64,000 nucleotides of DNA from Rhizobium rhododendri. Lineage in GTDB: Bacteria; Pseudomonadota; Alphaproteobacteria; Rhizobiales; Rhizobiaceae. Shown here one piece after another: positions 34,234 through 42,858 of the stretch. The number at the start of each line of letters is the position of its first letter. Position 1 is the first letter of the stretch. The stretch is from the NCBI RefSeq assembly GCF_007000325.2, contig NZ_CP117270.1:186001-250000 (forward strand). Direction: 5' to 3'. Below the pieces are notes generated by a model. The model was not told the DNA's origin. It was given only the letters and a program-made list of their open reading frames with translations, and searched no databases. A program made the position numbers and the translations under genes.

Positions 34234-35640
34234 ATGCCGGATTATCAACTGATCAAACAGGAACTCGAGGGCATCGCGGTCGAGGACAATCCGGCGCTGG
34301 TGCGCCAGAAAAGCCGAGATTTCTTCTGGTATTCGCCGATCCTCAAGGCGCAACTCGACAATGTAACCGCCGATCTGGTGGTGACGCCGAAGACCGAGGC
34401 GGAGGTCATCCGGACCCTGAAAGTGGCCTTCGCCCATGGCGTGCCGGTCACGCCGCGCGGTGCCGGCACCGGCAACTACGGACAGGCCATGCCGCTTTCC
34501 GGCGGTATCGTCCTCAATCTCGCCGGCATGGACAAGATCAAGGAAATCCACCCCGGCCGTGTCATCTGCGAGCCCGGCATCGTCATTGCCGATCTCGACA
34601 AGCAGACCAAGGCCCATTCCGGCCAGGAGCTACGCTTCCATCCCTCGACCAAGCAGACGGCTACCATTGGCGGCTTCATCGCCGGCGGCTCCGGCGGCGT
34701 CGGCTCGATTACCTGGGGCGGTCTTCGCGATATCGGCAACATACTGCGGCTGCGGGTCGTGACGATGGAGGCCGAACCCCGCGTCCTCGACCTCACCGGC
34801 TGGGACCTGCAGAAGGTCAGTCATGCCTACGGCACCAACGGCATCATCACCGAGATCGAAATGCCGCTGGCGCCGGCCTACGACTGGATCGACGTGCTGG
34901 TCGGCTACGACGACTTCATGGCGTCGGTGCGCTTTTCGGATGCGCTGGCGAAATGCAACGGCATCCTTGTCAAGGAAATCGCCCCGATCGCAGCGCCTAT
35001 CCCTTACGACTACTTCACCCGCCACAAGCCCTACATCCGCGAGGGCCAGTCCGTCGTGGTGCTTATGATCGCGCCTCATTCGATGGATGCCTTCCTCGCC
35101 TTCGCAGCGTCGCAGAAGGCCGAGGTGATCTTCCGCTCCGACACGGTCGAAAGCATGAAGGGCATCCCGCACGCCTATGAGCTGGCCTGGAACCACACTA
35201 CGCTGCGCGCTTTGAAGGTCGACCCCGGTCTGACCTACCTCCAGATCCAGTATCCCGGCCCCGACCACGTCGCGAAGGTCGCCGAGATGACCGCGATCTT
35301 CGGCGACGAGGTGCCCGGTCATCTCGAATTCATGCGGTTCGACGGCCAGGTCCAGTGCTCCGGCCTGCCGCTGGTGCGCTACACGACGGAGGCGCGGCTG
35401 GAGGAGATCATCCAGATCCACCAGGATCACGGTTGCCCGGTCTTCAATCCGCATCGCTACACGCTCGAGGAAGGCGGCATGAAGCGCACCGACAAGATAC
35501 AGCTGGCCTTCAAGCACGAGACGGACCCGAAGGGCTTGCTCAATCCCGGCAAGATGATCGCCTGGGACAATCCAGATTTCGATTTTACTGCCGGAAAGAA
35601 TTATCTCTTTCCGGGGCTTGCTGGTGTCATGGAGGGGTGA
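34234..35640 (+). CDS. FAD-binding oxidase (GlcD/PCMH-type)
   Basis: The 468-residue protein has the PCMH FAD domain (VVTPKTEAEVIRTLKVAF, then VTPRGAGTGNYGQAMPLSGG) and a C-terminal FAD-oxidase domain ending with LLNPGKMIAW, the usual C-terminal FAD contact of glycolate oxidase GlcD-type proteins. It would oxidise a hydroxy acid or a similar CH-OH or CH-NH substrate. The ATG at 34234 is chosen; the frame to 34204 would overlap the amidohydrolase further. Its stop overlaps the next ATG by one base. Confidence 0.88.
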   Translation: MPDYQLIKQELEGIAVEDNPALVRQKSRDFFWYSPILKAQLDNVTADLVVTPKTEAEVIRTLKVAFAHGVPVTPRGAGTGNYGQAMPLSGGIVLNLAGMDKIKEIHPGRVICEPGIVIADLDKQTKAHSGQELRFHPSTKQTATIGGFIAGGSGGVGSITWGGLRDIGNILRLRVVTMEAEPRVLDLTGWDLQKVSHAYGTNGIITEIEMPLAPAYDWIDVLVGYDDFMASVRFSDALAKCNGILVKEIAPIAAPIPYDYFTRHKPYIREGQSVVVLMIAPHSMDAFLAFAASQKAEVIFRSDTVESMKGIPHAYELAWNHTTLRALKVDPGLTYLQIQYPGPDHVAKVAEMTAIFGDEVPGHLEFMRFDGQVQCSGLPLVRYTTEARLEEIIQIHQDHGCPVFNPHRYTLEEGGMKRTDKIQLAFKHETDPKGLLNPGKMIAWDNPDFDFTAGKNYLFPGLAGVMEG

Positions 35641-36221
35641 TGAGGGTCCTGGTTCTGCATTCGCATCCGGTGGAATCGAGCTATGGGGCGGCCCTTTACC
35701 GGCAGACGGTCGCAAGCCTGGAGGCAGCCGGGCACACGGTCGACGGTTGCGATCTCTATGCGGAGAAATTCGACCCGGTTCTCTCGCGACACGACCGGCT
35801 GATCTACCACGACTACCCGCAGAATACCGAACTGGTTGAGCCCTATGTCCAGCGGTTACGGCAGGCCGAGGGCCTGGTTATCGTCACGCCGGTCTGGAAT
35901 TTTGGCTTTCCGGCGATGCTGAAGGGCTATTTCGACCGCGTCTGGCTCCCCGGCGTCTCATTCGAGCTCGTCGACGGGCAGGTAAAGTCGCGGCTTCGGC
36001 ACATTCGCAAGCTGGCAGCGGTTCTGACCTACGGCGCAACGCCGCTCCGCGCGCTGGTCGCCGGCAACCCGCCGAAGAAAATCGTCAAGCGGGTGCTGCG
36101 TGCGCAGATCAATCCGGTGAAGCCGGTGACGTTTCTGGCCCATTACGACATGAACAACTGCACGGAGCAAACCCGGGCGGCATTCATGGCAAGGGTGAAG
36201 ACGGCGATGGAGCGCTTCTAG
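35640..36221 (+). CDS. Flavodoxin-fold NAD(P)H:quinone reductase-like protein
   Basis: The 193-residue protein starts MRVLVLHSHPVESSYGAAL, the FMN/FAD-binding start of the NQO1/KefF family. VTPVWNFGFPAMLKGYFDRVW is the second signature, read here as PVWNFGFPA plus KGYFDRVW. It would transfer hydride from NAD(P)H to a quinone or to a flavin partner, perhaps the FAD oxidase encoded just upstream. The one-base overlap with that gene (TGATG) indicates translational coupling. It is the last plus-strand gene of the operon. Confidence 0.9.
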   Translation: MRVLVLHSHPVESSYGAALYRQTVASLEAAGHTVDGCDLYAEKFDPVLSRHDRLIYHDYPQNTELVEPYVQRLRQAEGLVIVTPVWNFGFPAMLKGYFDRVWLPGVSFELVDGQVKSRLRHIRKLAAVLTYGATPLRALVAGNPPKKIVKRVLRAQINPVKPVTFLAHYDMNNCTEQTRAAFMARVKTAMERF

Positions 36222-36236
36222 CCAGGGCGGCGCCTG

Positions 36237-36626
36237 TCAGTTGACCTTGGCTGCCGTCACTTCGACTTCCACCAGGAATTCCGGGCGCGTAAAGCCGCTG
36301 ACGATGATCAGCGTCGAGACCGGCTTGGGGTCGAGCGTGTAGCGATCGCGGACAGCCATGTAGGGGGCGAAGTCCTCGCGGCGGGTGACGAAGCCTGAGA
36401 TGCGGATAACGTCAGAAAAATCCATCCCCGCTTCCGATAAGATAGCGGCGATTGCCTGGAAGCAGAGCTCGGCCTGGGCCGTGACGCCGTCGGGGATGGT
36501 ATCGTCGGCGGCGATGCCCAGCTGGCCGGATGTCACCAGCAAGGAGGCGCCGGGTGGCACCAGCAGGCCGTGATTGTAATGGCCGAAAGGGCGGCGAACC
36601 GAGGGTGGGTTGAATGTCTCGGCCAT
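36237..36626 (-). CDS. RidA-family (YjgF) enamine/imine deaminase-like protein
   Basis: The 129-residue protein shows the RidA fold: an N-terminal substrate segment FGHYNHGLLVPPGA, TSGQLGIAAD, QAELCFQAIAAIL and a C-terminal VEVEVTAAK. RidA proteins hydrolyse reactive enamines and imines made by flavoenzymes and lyases. The usual catalytic Arg in the V-R-V-y-v region is not in its classic context, so a specialised catabolic role is possible. It converges on the operon before it, 15 bases apart, and probably belongs to the same pathway. The frame to 36674 is longer, but the ATG at 36626 matches the family start. Confidence 0.85.
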   Translation of the reverse strand: MAETFNPPSVRRPFGHYNHGLLVPPGASLLVTSGQLGIAADDTIPDGVTAQAELCFQAIAAILSEAGMDFSDVIRISGFVTRREDFAPYMAVRDRYTLDPKPVSTLIIVSGFTRPEFLVEVEVTAAKVN

Positions 36627-36667
36627 CGGGATCCCGTCTGATCTTACGCGCGGAAAACAACGGCTGG

Positions 36668-36695
36668 GGGGCATGACCGCTGCCGGTCACGCCCC
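36668..36695 (-). terminator. minCDE terminator hairpin
   Basis: On the minus strand GGGGCGTGACC (36695-36685) pairs with GGTCATGCCCC (36678-36668) with one G-U pair and a 6-base loop. It follows the minE stop by 7 bases, and a short T-rich run (TTGTTTT) lies a little downstream. Confidence 0.65.
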
Positions 36696-36702
36696 TGTTG
36701 CA

Positions 36703-36960
36703 TCACGCAGCAATCGCTGCATTGAGCGGCAATTCGACGTCGATTTCAAGCGTCGAGACGAATTCCGAACGCTCGATTTTCACCTGCACCTTGTCGTTGT
36801 CGAGCTGCACATGCTTGGAGATAACCGCAAGGATCTCTTCCCTGAGCAGGGTGATCAGGTCCGAGCCGGATGACGACCGTTCGTGGGCAAGAAGCAGCTG
36901 CAGCCGTTCGCGGGCGGCAGGAGCGGTTCTCTGCCTGTTGAAAAGCTTGAAAATGTTCAT
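36703..36960 (-). CDS. minE: Cell-division topological specificity factor MinE
   Basis: The 85-residue protein matches MinE: an N-terminal amphipathic start [24 protein letters not shown] with the MinD-binding [12 protein letters not shown], then a C-terminal domain containing [13 protein letters not shown]. MinE drives MinCD off the membrane and sets the pole-to-pole oscillation. The start ATG overlaps the minD stop as ATGA. Together with minC and minD it forms the full Min system, which in rhizobia is often carried on a secondary replicon. Confidence 0.96.
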   Translation of the reverse strand: MNIFKLFNRQRTAPAARERLQLLLAHERSSSGSDLITLLREEILAVISKHVQLDNDKVQVKIERSEFVSTLEIDVELPLNAAIAA

Positions 36961-37772
36961 GCTGCTCTCCGACCGAAAAGCTTGTCGAAAATATTGCGCT
37001 TGTCGCTCGGCATTGCGATTGGCAAGGCTTCGCCGGCAAGACGGCGGGCGGCGTCGAAATAGGCCATGGCAGCGGCACTGCGGCTTTCGGCGATGGTCAC
37101 GGGCGCGCCGACATTCGAGGCGCGCAGCACGTCCATGCTTTCCGGAATGATGCCGAGCAGAGGGATGGAAAGGATTTCCAGCACGTCCTCGACCTTCAGC
37201 ATGTCGCCGCGCTCGGCGCGGTTGGCGTCGTAGCGGGTCAGCAGCAGGTGCTTTTCCATCCGTTCGCCGCGTTCGGCCTTGGCAGTCTTGGAATCCAGCA
37301 GGCCGATGATGCGGTCGCTGTCGCGCACCGACGAAACTTCCGGATTGGTGACGACCACGGCAACGTCGGCATGGCGCATGGCAAGCGTCGCGCCGCGCTC
37401 GATGCCGGCCGGGCTGTCGCAGATGATCCAGTCGAAATGGCGCTTCAGATCGGTGATGACGCGCTCGACGCCCTCTTCCGTCAGGTTATCCTTGTCGCGG
37501 GTCTGGGAAGCCGGCAGGAGGAACAGGTTTTCAAGCCGCTTGTCGCGGATCAGCGCCTGCGTCAGCTTGGCATCGCCCTGGATAACGTTGATGAGATCGT
37601 AGACGACCCGGCGCTCGGCGCCCATGATGAGGTCGAGATTTCTGAGGCCGACGTCGAAATCGACGACCACGACCTTCTCGTTGCGCTGCGCCAAGGCTGC
37701 CCCCAGAGCTGCAGTCGACGTGGTCTTGCCAACTCCGCCCTTGCCCGATGTTACGACGACGACTTTCCCCAT
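36957..37772 (-). CDS. minD: Septum-site ATPase MinD
   Basis: The 271-residue protein has the deviant Walker A of the MinD/ParA group, [16 protein letters not shown]. It also has [13 protein letters not shown] and the switch segment [12 protein letters not shown]. The C-terminal end, [12 protein letters not shown], is the short amphipathic membrane-targeting helix. MinD recruits MinC to the membrane away from midcell. It is the middle gene of minCDE, 33 bases after minC. Confidence 0.97.
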   Translation of the reverse strand: MGKVVVVTSGKGGVGKTTSTAALGAALAQRNEKVVVVDFDVGLRNLDLIMGAERRVVYDLINVIQGDAKLTQALIRDKRLENLFLLPASQTRDKDNLTEEGVERVITDLKRHFDWIICDSPAGIERGATLAMRHADVAVVVTNPEVSSVRDSDRIIGLLDSKTAKAERGERMEKHLLLTRYDANRAERGDMLKVEDVLEILSIPLLGIIPESMDVLRASNVGAPVTIAESRSAAAMAYFDAARRLAGEALPIAMPSDKRNIFDKLFGRRAA

Positions 37773-37805
37773 CTCGCTCTCCTTATGTCCCTGCCGGCAT
37801 CCGGC

Positions 37806-38528
37806 TTAATTGAGTTTCTCTGCCATGATCCTGTCGTCCTCGAGCCAGAGTTGCACGGCTTGCCCGTGAAGCTCTGGAGCGAGGTCCTCCGCCATCTTGT
37901 AGACGCCATCGATCGCGACCAGCTCGGCCTCGAGTTTCCGGCAGAAGATGCGCGCAGAGGCGTGTCCGACAGAGCCCGCCATGACGCGGCCTCTGAGTGT
38001 TCCGTAGATGTGCACCGACCCGCCGGCGACGATCTCGGCGCCAGAGGCGACCGAGCCGATGACGGTGACGTCGCCTTCCGGAAAGATCACCGACTGGCCG
38101 GAGCGAACCGGCTCGCGGATGACCAGCGATTGTGTCGCAGGCCGCGGCTCGGTCACTACCGGCTTGGCGGGTGCATCGGCGTCCGGCTCCTTCGAGGCAA
38201 CCTCGAAGTCGGCAACGGGACGGCCGCCCTTCAGCGCCGGCGGCATGCCCGGCCCGAGGATCGAGGGACGTCCGCCCTCGATGCCCATGATGCTGACGTT
38301 GCGGCTCGAAAGTTCGGCAATCAGAGCCTTCAGCTGTGCCCGGTCTATCGGCAGGTCCGTCACGTCGAGGACGACGGGACGTCCGAGGAAAAAGCCTGCA
38401 GAGCGCGCGGCCAGATCGTCCAGCCTGATCAGCCAGTCGTCAAACGGCAGATCGGGGGATAGCATGACCGCCAGAAACGAGCGGCCTTTAATGCGAATCG
38501 AGCGAGCATCTGTTAGCAATTTGGTCAT
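37806..38528 (-). CDS. minC: Septum formation inhibitor MinC
   Basis: The 240-residue protein has an N-terminal FtsZ-interacting domain (RSIRIKGRSFLAVMLSPDLP, with FDDWLIRLDDLAARS). A Pro- and Ala-rich linker follows, then a C-terminal beta-helix domain with RSGQSVIFPEGDVTVIGSVASGAEI, recognisable by FPEGDVTVIGSV, and HIYGTLRGRVMAG. The start is ATG 38528; the much longer frame upstream has no support. It is the first gene of minCDE, divergent from an SDR gene. Confidence 0.95.
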   Translation of the reverse strand: MTKLLTDARSIRIKGRSFLAVMLSPDLPFDDWLIRLDDLAARSAGFFLGRPVVLDVTDLPIDRAQLKALIAELSSRNVSIMGIEGGRPSILGPGMPPALKGGRPVADFEVASKEPDADAPAKPVVTEPRPATQSLVIREPVRSGQSVIFPEGDVTVIGSVASGAEIVAGGSVHIYGTLRGRVMAGSVGHASARIFCRKLEAELVAIDGVYKMAEDLAPELHGQAVQLWLEDDRIMAEKLN

Positions 38529-38813
38529 CTGCGTTAAGAATTCATTGACGATGTTTAAGGGCGATTTGGTTAACAGAGTGTTAATTTCATCCCCGTGCCC
38601 GGCGCCGGGGCACGAAATTTTCGGCAATGGTGCAAGTGTGTTGCGGGCGCCCCGGCAGCAGCAGCGGGAGCCGCTCAGGCGCGACCGTCGAGAACCGTGG
38701 CGATGCTTGCAAAATGCATTGCTTTTTCGCATCAAACGTCTGCAAGTCGTGCAATGGCGAATGATCGTGGCGCCCCCGTCACGGCTTCCTGAAATTGCGG
38801 TGGGTGGAAAGAA

Positions 38814-39545
38814 ATGACCAGAAATATCATGTTGTTGACCGGCGCAAGCCGTGGGATCGGGCACGCGACGGTCAAATTCTTCACGGAAAAAGGCTGGCAG
38901 ATCCTGACGGTATCGCGACAGTCGTCCGAGGACTGCCCCTGGCCGGCCGCGCGGGAAAGCCATATCCAGGCCGATCTGTCGGAGCTTGACCAGATCGAAC
39001 GGCTTGCCGCCACGGTGCGCGAGAGGTTGCCGGAGGGTGCGTTGCATGCGCTGGTTAACAATGCCGGCATATCGCCGAAGGGGCCGGATCAGACCCGGCT
39101 CGGCGTCAGCGCGACCGATGCCCAGACGTGGACGAAGGTGATGAACGTCAATCTCATCTCGATAGCCCTACTGGCGCGCGAACTTCGTCCGGAACTGGAA
39201 AAGGCCAAGGGATCGATCGTCAACGTCACCTCCATCGCCGGCTCTCGCGTCCACCCGTTTGCGGGCGTTGCCTATGCTGCATCGAAAGCCGGGCTGGCGT
39301 CGTTGACCCGCGAGCTGGCCCATGAATTTGCACCGATGGGTATTCGCGCCAACGCTATCGCCCCCGGAGAAATCGCCACGTCGATGCTGTCCCCGGGGAC
39401 AGACGACATCGTCAGACGCGATGTGCCGATGGGGCGACTGGGGTCGCCGATGGAGGTTGCAGAGACGATCCACTTCCTCTGCACCGCTGCATCCTCGTAC
39501 ATTAACGGTGCTGAAATCCACATCAGCGGCGGGCAGCACGTCTGA
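38814..39545 (+). CDS. Short-chain dehydrogenase/reductase
   Basis: The 243-residue protein is a classical SDR: MLLTGASRGIGHATVKFF (cofactor loop), LVNNAGISPKG (NNAG), NVTSIAGSR (catalytic Ser) and YAASKAGLASL (Tyr-x3-Lys). The C-terminus YINGAEIHISGGQHV is also typical. The substrate cannot be read from the sequence. It is divergent from minC across 285 bases and 96 bases before a small conserved-looking gene. Confidence 0.92.
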   Translation: MTRNIMLLTGASRGIGHATVKFFTEKGWQILTVSRQSSEDCPWPAARESHIQADLSELDQIERLAATVRERLPEGALHALVNNAGISPKGPDQTRLGVSATDAQTWTKVMNVNLISIALLARELRPELEKAKGSIVNVTSIAGSRVHPFAGVAYAASKAGLASLTRELAHEFAPMGIRANAIAPGEIATSMLSPGTDDIVRRDVPMGRLGSPMEVAETIHFLCTAASSYINGAEIHISGGQHV

Positions 39546-39641
39546 GACGCTGGCCTTTTCGCGGCACGGGCTTACATGGCAAGGACGACAGAACGGCGCC
39601 GTCCGGTCGGGATGGCGTCGGCGCCCTGAAAGGAAAAATCC

Positions 39642-39857
39642 ATGCAGAAATTCAAGATCGCCGTGATCCGCGAGATCGAAGCCGACAGTGCCGATGAAGC
39701 GGCTTTGCTGATGTATCAGGAACTCAGCAAGGCGGCGGCACCCCTGATATATACCCTGATGGAAGGCGCGCAGGTGTCCGGGGAAATCGTTCTCGACCGC
39801 AAGGTGGCGGAGGAATTTGCCGAGATCGACCATACAGCCGATCCAGGAAACTGGTAG
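39642..39857 (+). CDS. Small hypothetical protein, 71 residues
   Basis: A compact acidic protein with a beta-alpha pattern: KFKIAVIREIEADSADEAAL, then helix and a second strand around GEIVLDRKVAEEFAEID. The ATG has AAAGGAAAA upstream, which supports translation. It lies after the SDR gene on the same strand and before a small hairpin. No family is recognised. Confidence 0.65.
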   Translation: MQKFKIAVIREIEADSADEAALLMYQELSKAAAPLIYTLMEGAQVSGEIVLDRKVAEEFAEIDHTADPGNW

Positions 39858-39882
39858 CGGGCTCGCAAGTCGCAAACCCGCT
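39856..39882 (+). terminator. Possible terminator hairpin between convergent genes
   Basis: AGCGGG (39856-39861) pairs with CCCGCT (39877-39882) around a 15-base loop. TTTTAG follows about 10 bases later at 39893. It overlaps the stop of the small gene and sits before the stop of the SleB-like gene. The stem is short, so the call is weak. Confidence 0.35.
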
Positions 39883-39894
39883 GACGTGTCGCTT

Positions 39895-40656
39895 TTAGTT
39901 AAGTGGCCCGGAGATCGCGTAATCCGGACGCTCTATCGGGACAACGACCTTCTGCGGCACCGTGAATGCGGTATCGATCGGCTTCATTGCTGTCGGGGCA
40001 AAGGCAGTTGCGGCGGTAAAGGCCGGGACCGGGCCTGTGGCTGGCAGCAGGTGATCGAATTGCGGCGATGTGATCTGCTCGGAAGCCTGCTGGTTGCCGA
40101 CGTAGTTCATAGCGACTTCATAGGCCGGCAGCGGCGGCGGCGTCTCGAGCGTACCGTCCTTGGCACGCTTCTCGTAAAATGCGTTGCCGCCGGCAACGGC
40201 GACGTAGTGCATGTTGCCATACGGATATTTCAGTCCCTGCGTATGGAAGAACATCGCGCTTTCCAGCGCCGGATGCCGCTCGCCATGCAGGATGGCATCG
40301 GCGGCCGCATCGAGGGTCGGCTCGGCCTGGTCCTTGATGACGACTTTCATGACGCCGGGGGCAAACTGCTTTTCCTGGCCCACGACGCCACAAATGGTTT
40401 TCGGGTAAGCCGGCGAGGTCAGGCGATTGGCAACGACGGTGCCGACCGCCAGATAGCCATCGGGGTCGGAGGCCAGCGATTCCGCGTACATCGCCCGCTT
40501 CAGGCATTCGCGGTCTTCGCGGGTGTAATTGTAGGTCACTTTGACAGCGCCGTTGGCGGTCTTCGTGCGGGTAACTGGCTTGGTCTCGGGCTTCGGCATG
40601 GTCGTGCACCCTGCCATAGTCAGTCCGACAACAAAAATCCCCACGAAGGATTTCAT
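39895..40656 (-). CDS. SleB-family cell-wall hydrolase lipoprotein
   Basis: The 253-residue protein begins with a lipoprotein signal and lipobox LTMAGC. Residues 45-170 are a cell-wall hydrolase (SleB-like) domain with ECLKRAMYAESLASDPDGYLAV (catalytic Glu in YAES), VGTVVANRLTSPAYP and CGVVGQEKQFAPG. It would cleave peptidoglycan glycan strands at the outer membrane side of the periplasm. The start is ATG 40656, giving a short signal; the ATG at 40677 adds seven polar residues. The gene after it on the plus strand is convergent. Confidence 0.88.
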   Translation of the reverse strand: MKSFVGIFVVGLTMAGCTTMPKPETKPVTRTKTANGAVKVTYNYTREDRECLKRAMYAESLASDPDGYLAVGTVVANRLTSPAYPKTICGVVGQEKQFAPGVMKVVIKDQAEPTLDAAADAILHGERHPALESAMFFHTQGLKYPYGNMHYVAVAGGNAFYEKRAKDGTLETPPPLPAYEVAMNYVGNQQASEQITSPQFDHLLPATGPVPAFTAATAFAPTAMKPIDTAFTVPQKVVVPIERPDYAISGPLN

Positions 40657-40969
40657 CCAATCACTATGCGTCCGCAACGGCAGGTGCCTCCTGTTTGGTA
40701 TGGCCCATACTTGTATCGACGCAACGTCTTAACAAAAACTTTACGTATTCCAAATTCATTTTTTCCGAGATGTCGTTTTTTGAATTTTTCTTCTGGTTCT
40801 CCGGGATTTTCGCGATCGCTGCGTTGGCTACTTTTTGGCTTAAACGAGCCGGCAGCTTCCATAATTGACGCCGTGGTGATTCGCCGTCATTCCGCCGCTG
40901 GGCTTGCAAGTGTCTGATGCAGTACGGTGTGACCGGCGACCATTGAGGTGTTCGCCGGCCACGGATGCG
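40657..40969. other. 313-base intergenic region with an AT-rich core
   Basis: The region between the SleB-like start and the phosphatase stop includes about 100 AT-rich bases (40730-40830), unlike its surroundings. It should hold the SleB-like promoter. A 32-codon plus-strand reading frame in it is listed separately. No repeat or RNA gene was recognised. Confidence 0.5.
40770..40868 (+). CDS. Candidate 32-residue membrane microprotein
   Basis: An ATG at 40770 opens 32 codons to a TGA at 40866. The product begins MSFFEFFFWFSGIFAIAALA and ends with a basic tail, KRAGSFHN, as expected of a single-pass inner-membrane microprotein (positive end inside). The Shine-Dalgarno (CCGAG) is weak. It lies in an AT-rich stretch. 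This is a candidate only. Confidence 0.3.
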   Translation: MSFFEFFFWFSGIFAIAALATFWLKRAGSFHN

Positions 40970-41542
40970 TCATTCTGCCATGTCGACTTCGCGTTGGCGT
41001 CCGAGCGAGCTCATCCAGGTGCCGACGTCGGGGGTCGTTGCCAGCTGCACGGCGTAGTGGCGGCGCAGCGCGGCGGTGAGCTTGCCCTCGCGGTCGAGCT
41101 GTTCGTCGGCGTAGCGGATCATCAGCGAGTTCGGCCAGGCTTGCGGGCGGATGCGGCGGAGCGTTTCGAAGACGTGATCTTCCGCCTCTTCCGGATGGGC
41201 CTGCGCCATGATCGCTACCATCGCAGCGGTCGAGCGCGATACGCCCATATGGCAATGGACCAGCAGCGAGCCGAAGGAGTTGCTTTCGGTCTCGACCAGA
41301 TGGCCGAATTCGAGAATGGATTTCATGTGCGATTTTTCCGGCAGGATCATGCCGGGCTTGGGCTCGATGATATCGTGCATCTTCAAGACGAGGCGGCGGG
41401 TGCTGCCATAGGCTTCGAAATGCTCCATCTCCGGAAGCTCCGGATCCACCAGCGACAGGACATGGGTAATGCCATGCCCGGACCGCGCTGCCAGCTCGTC
41501 GATGCCGCAGATATACCGCTTGGGCAGATTCAAGGTTTTCAT
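40970..41542 (-). CDS. Tyrosine/dual-specificity protein phosphatase
   Basis: The 190-residue protein contains the C-x5-R phosphatase loop in LLVHCHMGVSRSTAAM, with Cys as nucleophile. A likely general acid Asp lies in the preceding KMHDIIEP region. The family removes phosphate from tyrosine or from Ser/Thr. Many rhizobia carry it as a single conserved gene of unknown target. The start is ATG 41542; the longer frame adds ten residues without support. Confidence 0.9.
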   Translation of the reverse strand: MKTLNLPKRYICGIDELAARSGHGITHVLSLVDPELPEMEHFEAYGSTRRLVLKMHDIIEPKPGMILPEKSHMKSILEFGHLVETESNSFGSLLVHCHMGVSRSTAAMVAIMAQAHPEEAEDHVFETLRRIRPQAWPNSLMIRYADEQLDREGKLTAALRRHYAVQLATTPDVGTWMSSLGRQREVDMAE

Positions 41543-41879
41543 GCGCAGTTCCTTTGTTGTCGAGGGCGACATTCCGGACGGGTTTCATCTGTCAACGCGA
41601 TAAACTTAAGACACTTTCGCGTCGTCGCCGACCCCCCAAATATCAGAAATTGAAGAATTGCTGCGACACCCTTCAAATCCCGCCCTGGAACGCTGTTACG
41701 AAGCCACAATCTGCGGCATCGGGCGAAAAGGGGGCGACGCACCAAAGAAAATCTGGCATTGATTCTGTAAGCAAATCATCCGGAAATGCGGTCGAGCCGA
41801 TTGCCGTTCGTCGCTAGCCATTGCTTTTCGTTGTCCGGCCAAGTCCGGTCCTGCTGATGTCAATCACAGATATGGAATC
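41543..41879. other. 337-base intergenic region without recognised features
   Basis: This is the divergent region between the phosphatase and the EamA-family transporter. It must hold both promoters. A 6-base inverted repeat (TTGAAG and CTTCAA near 41650-41676) is the only structure I see. Short reading frames here have no coding character. Confidence 0.5.
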
Positions 41880-42851
41880 ATGACGGCACCCTATTCTCCC
41901 CTCCGCGGCGTGCTTGTCGCTTTCGCCGCCTATGCCGTTTTCGCGTTCAGCGATGCGTCGATCAAGATCCTGCACGGCGCCCTGCCCTCCTATCAGGTGA
42001 CCTTCATCGGCGCGCTGTTCGGGATAGCCGCCCTGCCCTTCCTGAAGACCAAGAACGATACGTGGTCGGATATCGTCAAGACGTCGAACCGGCCGCTCTG
42101 GATGCTGCGCTTCGTCTGTGGGGCGATCGGCTCCATCTGCTCGGTTGTTGCCTTCACCAAGCTACCGATGGCCGAAGCCTTCGCGCTGCTGTTCCTGCTG
42201 CCGTCGTTCGTGACCATCCTGTCGGTAATCTTCCTGAAGGAGGACGTCCGCTGGCAGCGCTGGACGGCTGTTACCATCGGCTTTGTCGGTGTCCTCATCG
42301 TGCTGCGGCCCGGCTTCCGCGAACTGACGATCGGCCATTTCTGCGCGGCTGCCGGTGGTCTCACCGCCGCCATCTCGATCGTCATCTTCAGGGCCATGGG
42401 CCCGAGCGAGAAGCGCCTCTCGCTTTACGGCGCGGCGTTGTTCGGCGTGCTGGTGATCAGCGGCTTGCTGATGCTCACCGATCTCGCCTTGCCGACGCCG
42501 CGGCAGTGGGTGTTTCTCGCCAGCTACGGCCTTCTCGGCGCTGCCGGTAACGTGCTGCTGATGAATGCCGCCAAGATGGCGCCGGCAAGCCTTGTGGCGC
42601 CGCCGCAATATAGCCAGATGATCTGGGCGATCCTGTTCGGCTACCTGATTTTCGAAGATCACATCGATGCGCCGATGGCTGTCGGCATCGTGCTGATCAT
42701 CTTCTCGGGCCTGCTAACGCTGCTGCGCGAACGCAAGCGCAAGACGTCGCTGCCGACGGCGGTGGCCTCCGCCGACAGCCAGGCCGCGCTGGTGACGCTC
42801 GAAGACCCCGGCGATCCGGCCGCAAAGGAAGTCCGCGCCGAAAACCGCTGA
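41880..42851 (+). CDS. EamA/DMT-family transporter
   Basis: The 323-residue protein has ten hydrophobic segments in two EamA repeats. The first repeat includes AAYAVFAFSDASIKILHG and LLFLLPSFVTILSVIFL. The second starts near GGLTAAISIVIFRAMG and ends with GYLIFEDHIDAPMAVGIVLI. Such transporters usually export metabolites or amino acids. A hydrophilic 40-residue tail follows. Substrate unknown. Its stop lies seven bases from that of the convergent YihY gene. Confidence 0.9.
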   Translation: MTAPYSPLRGVLVAFAAYAVFAFSDASIKILHGALPSYQVTFIGALFGIAALPFLKTKNDTWSDIVKTSNRPLWMLRFVCGAIGSICSVVAFTKLPMAEAFALLFLLPSFVTILSVIFLKEDVRWQRWTAVTIGFVGVLIVLRPGFRELTIGHFCAAAGGLTAAISIVIFRAMGPSEKRLSLYGAALFGVLVISGLLMLTDLALPTPRQWVFLASYGLLGAAGNVLLMNAAKMAPASLVAPPQYSQMIWAILFGYLIFEDHIDAPMAVGIVLIIFSGLLTLLRERKRKTSLPTAVASADSQAALVTLEDPGDPAAKEVRAENR

Positions 42852-42858
42852 GACTGCC

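Noticed and set aside
32655..34235. A 526-codon minus-strand open frame opposite the permease and amidohydrolase genes
   Set aside because: It is antisense to tightly overlapping genes with intact motifs and shows no domain of its own.
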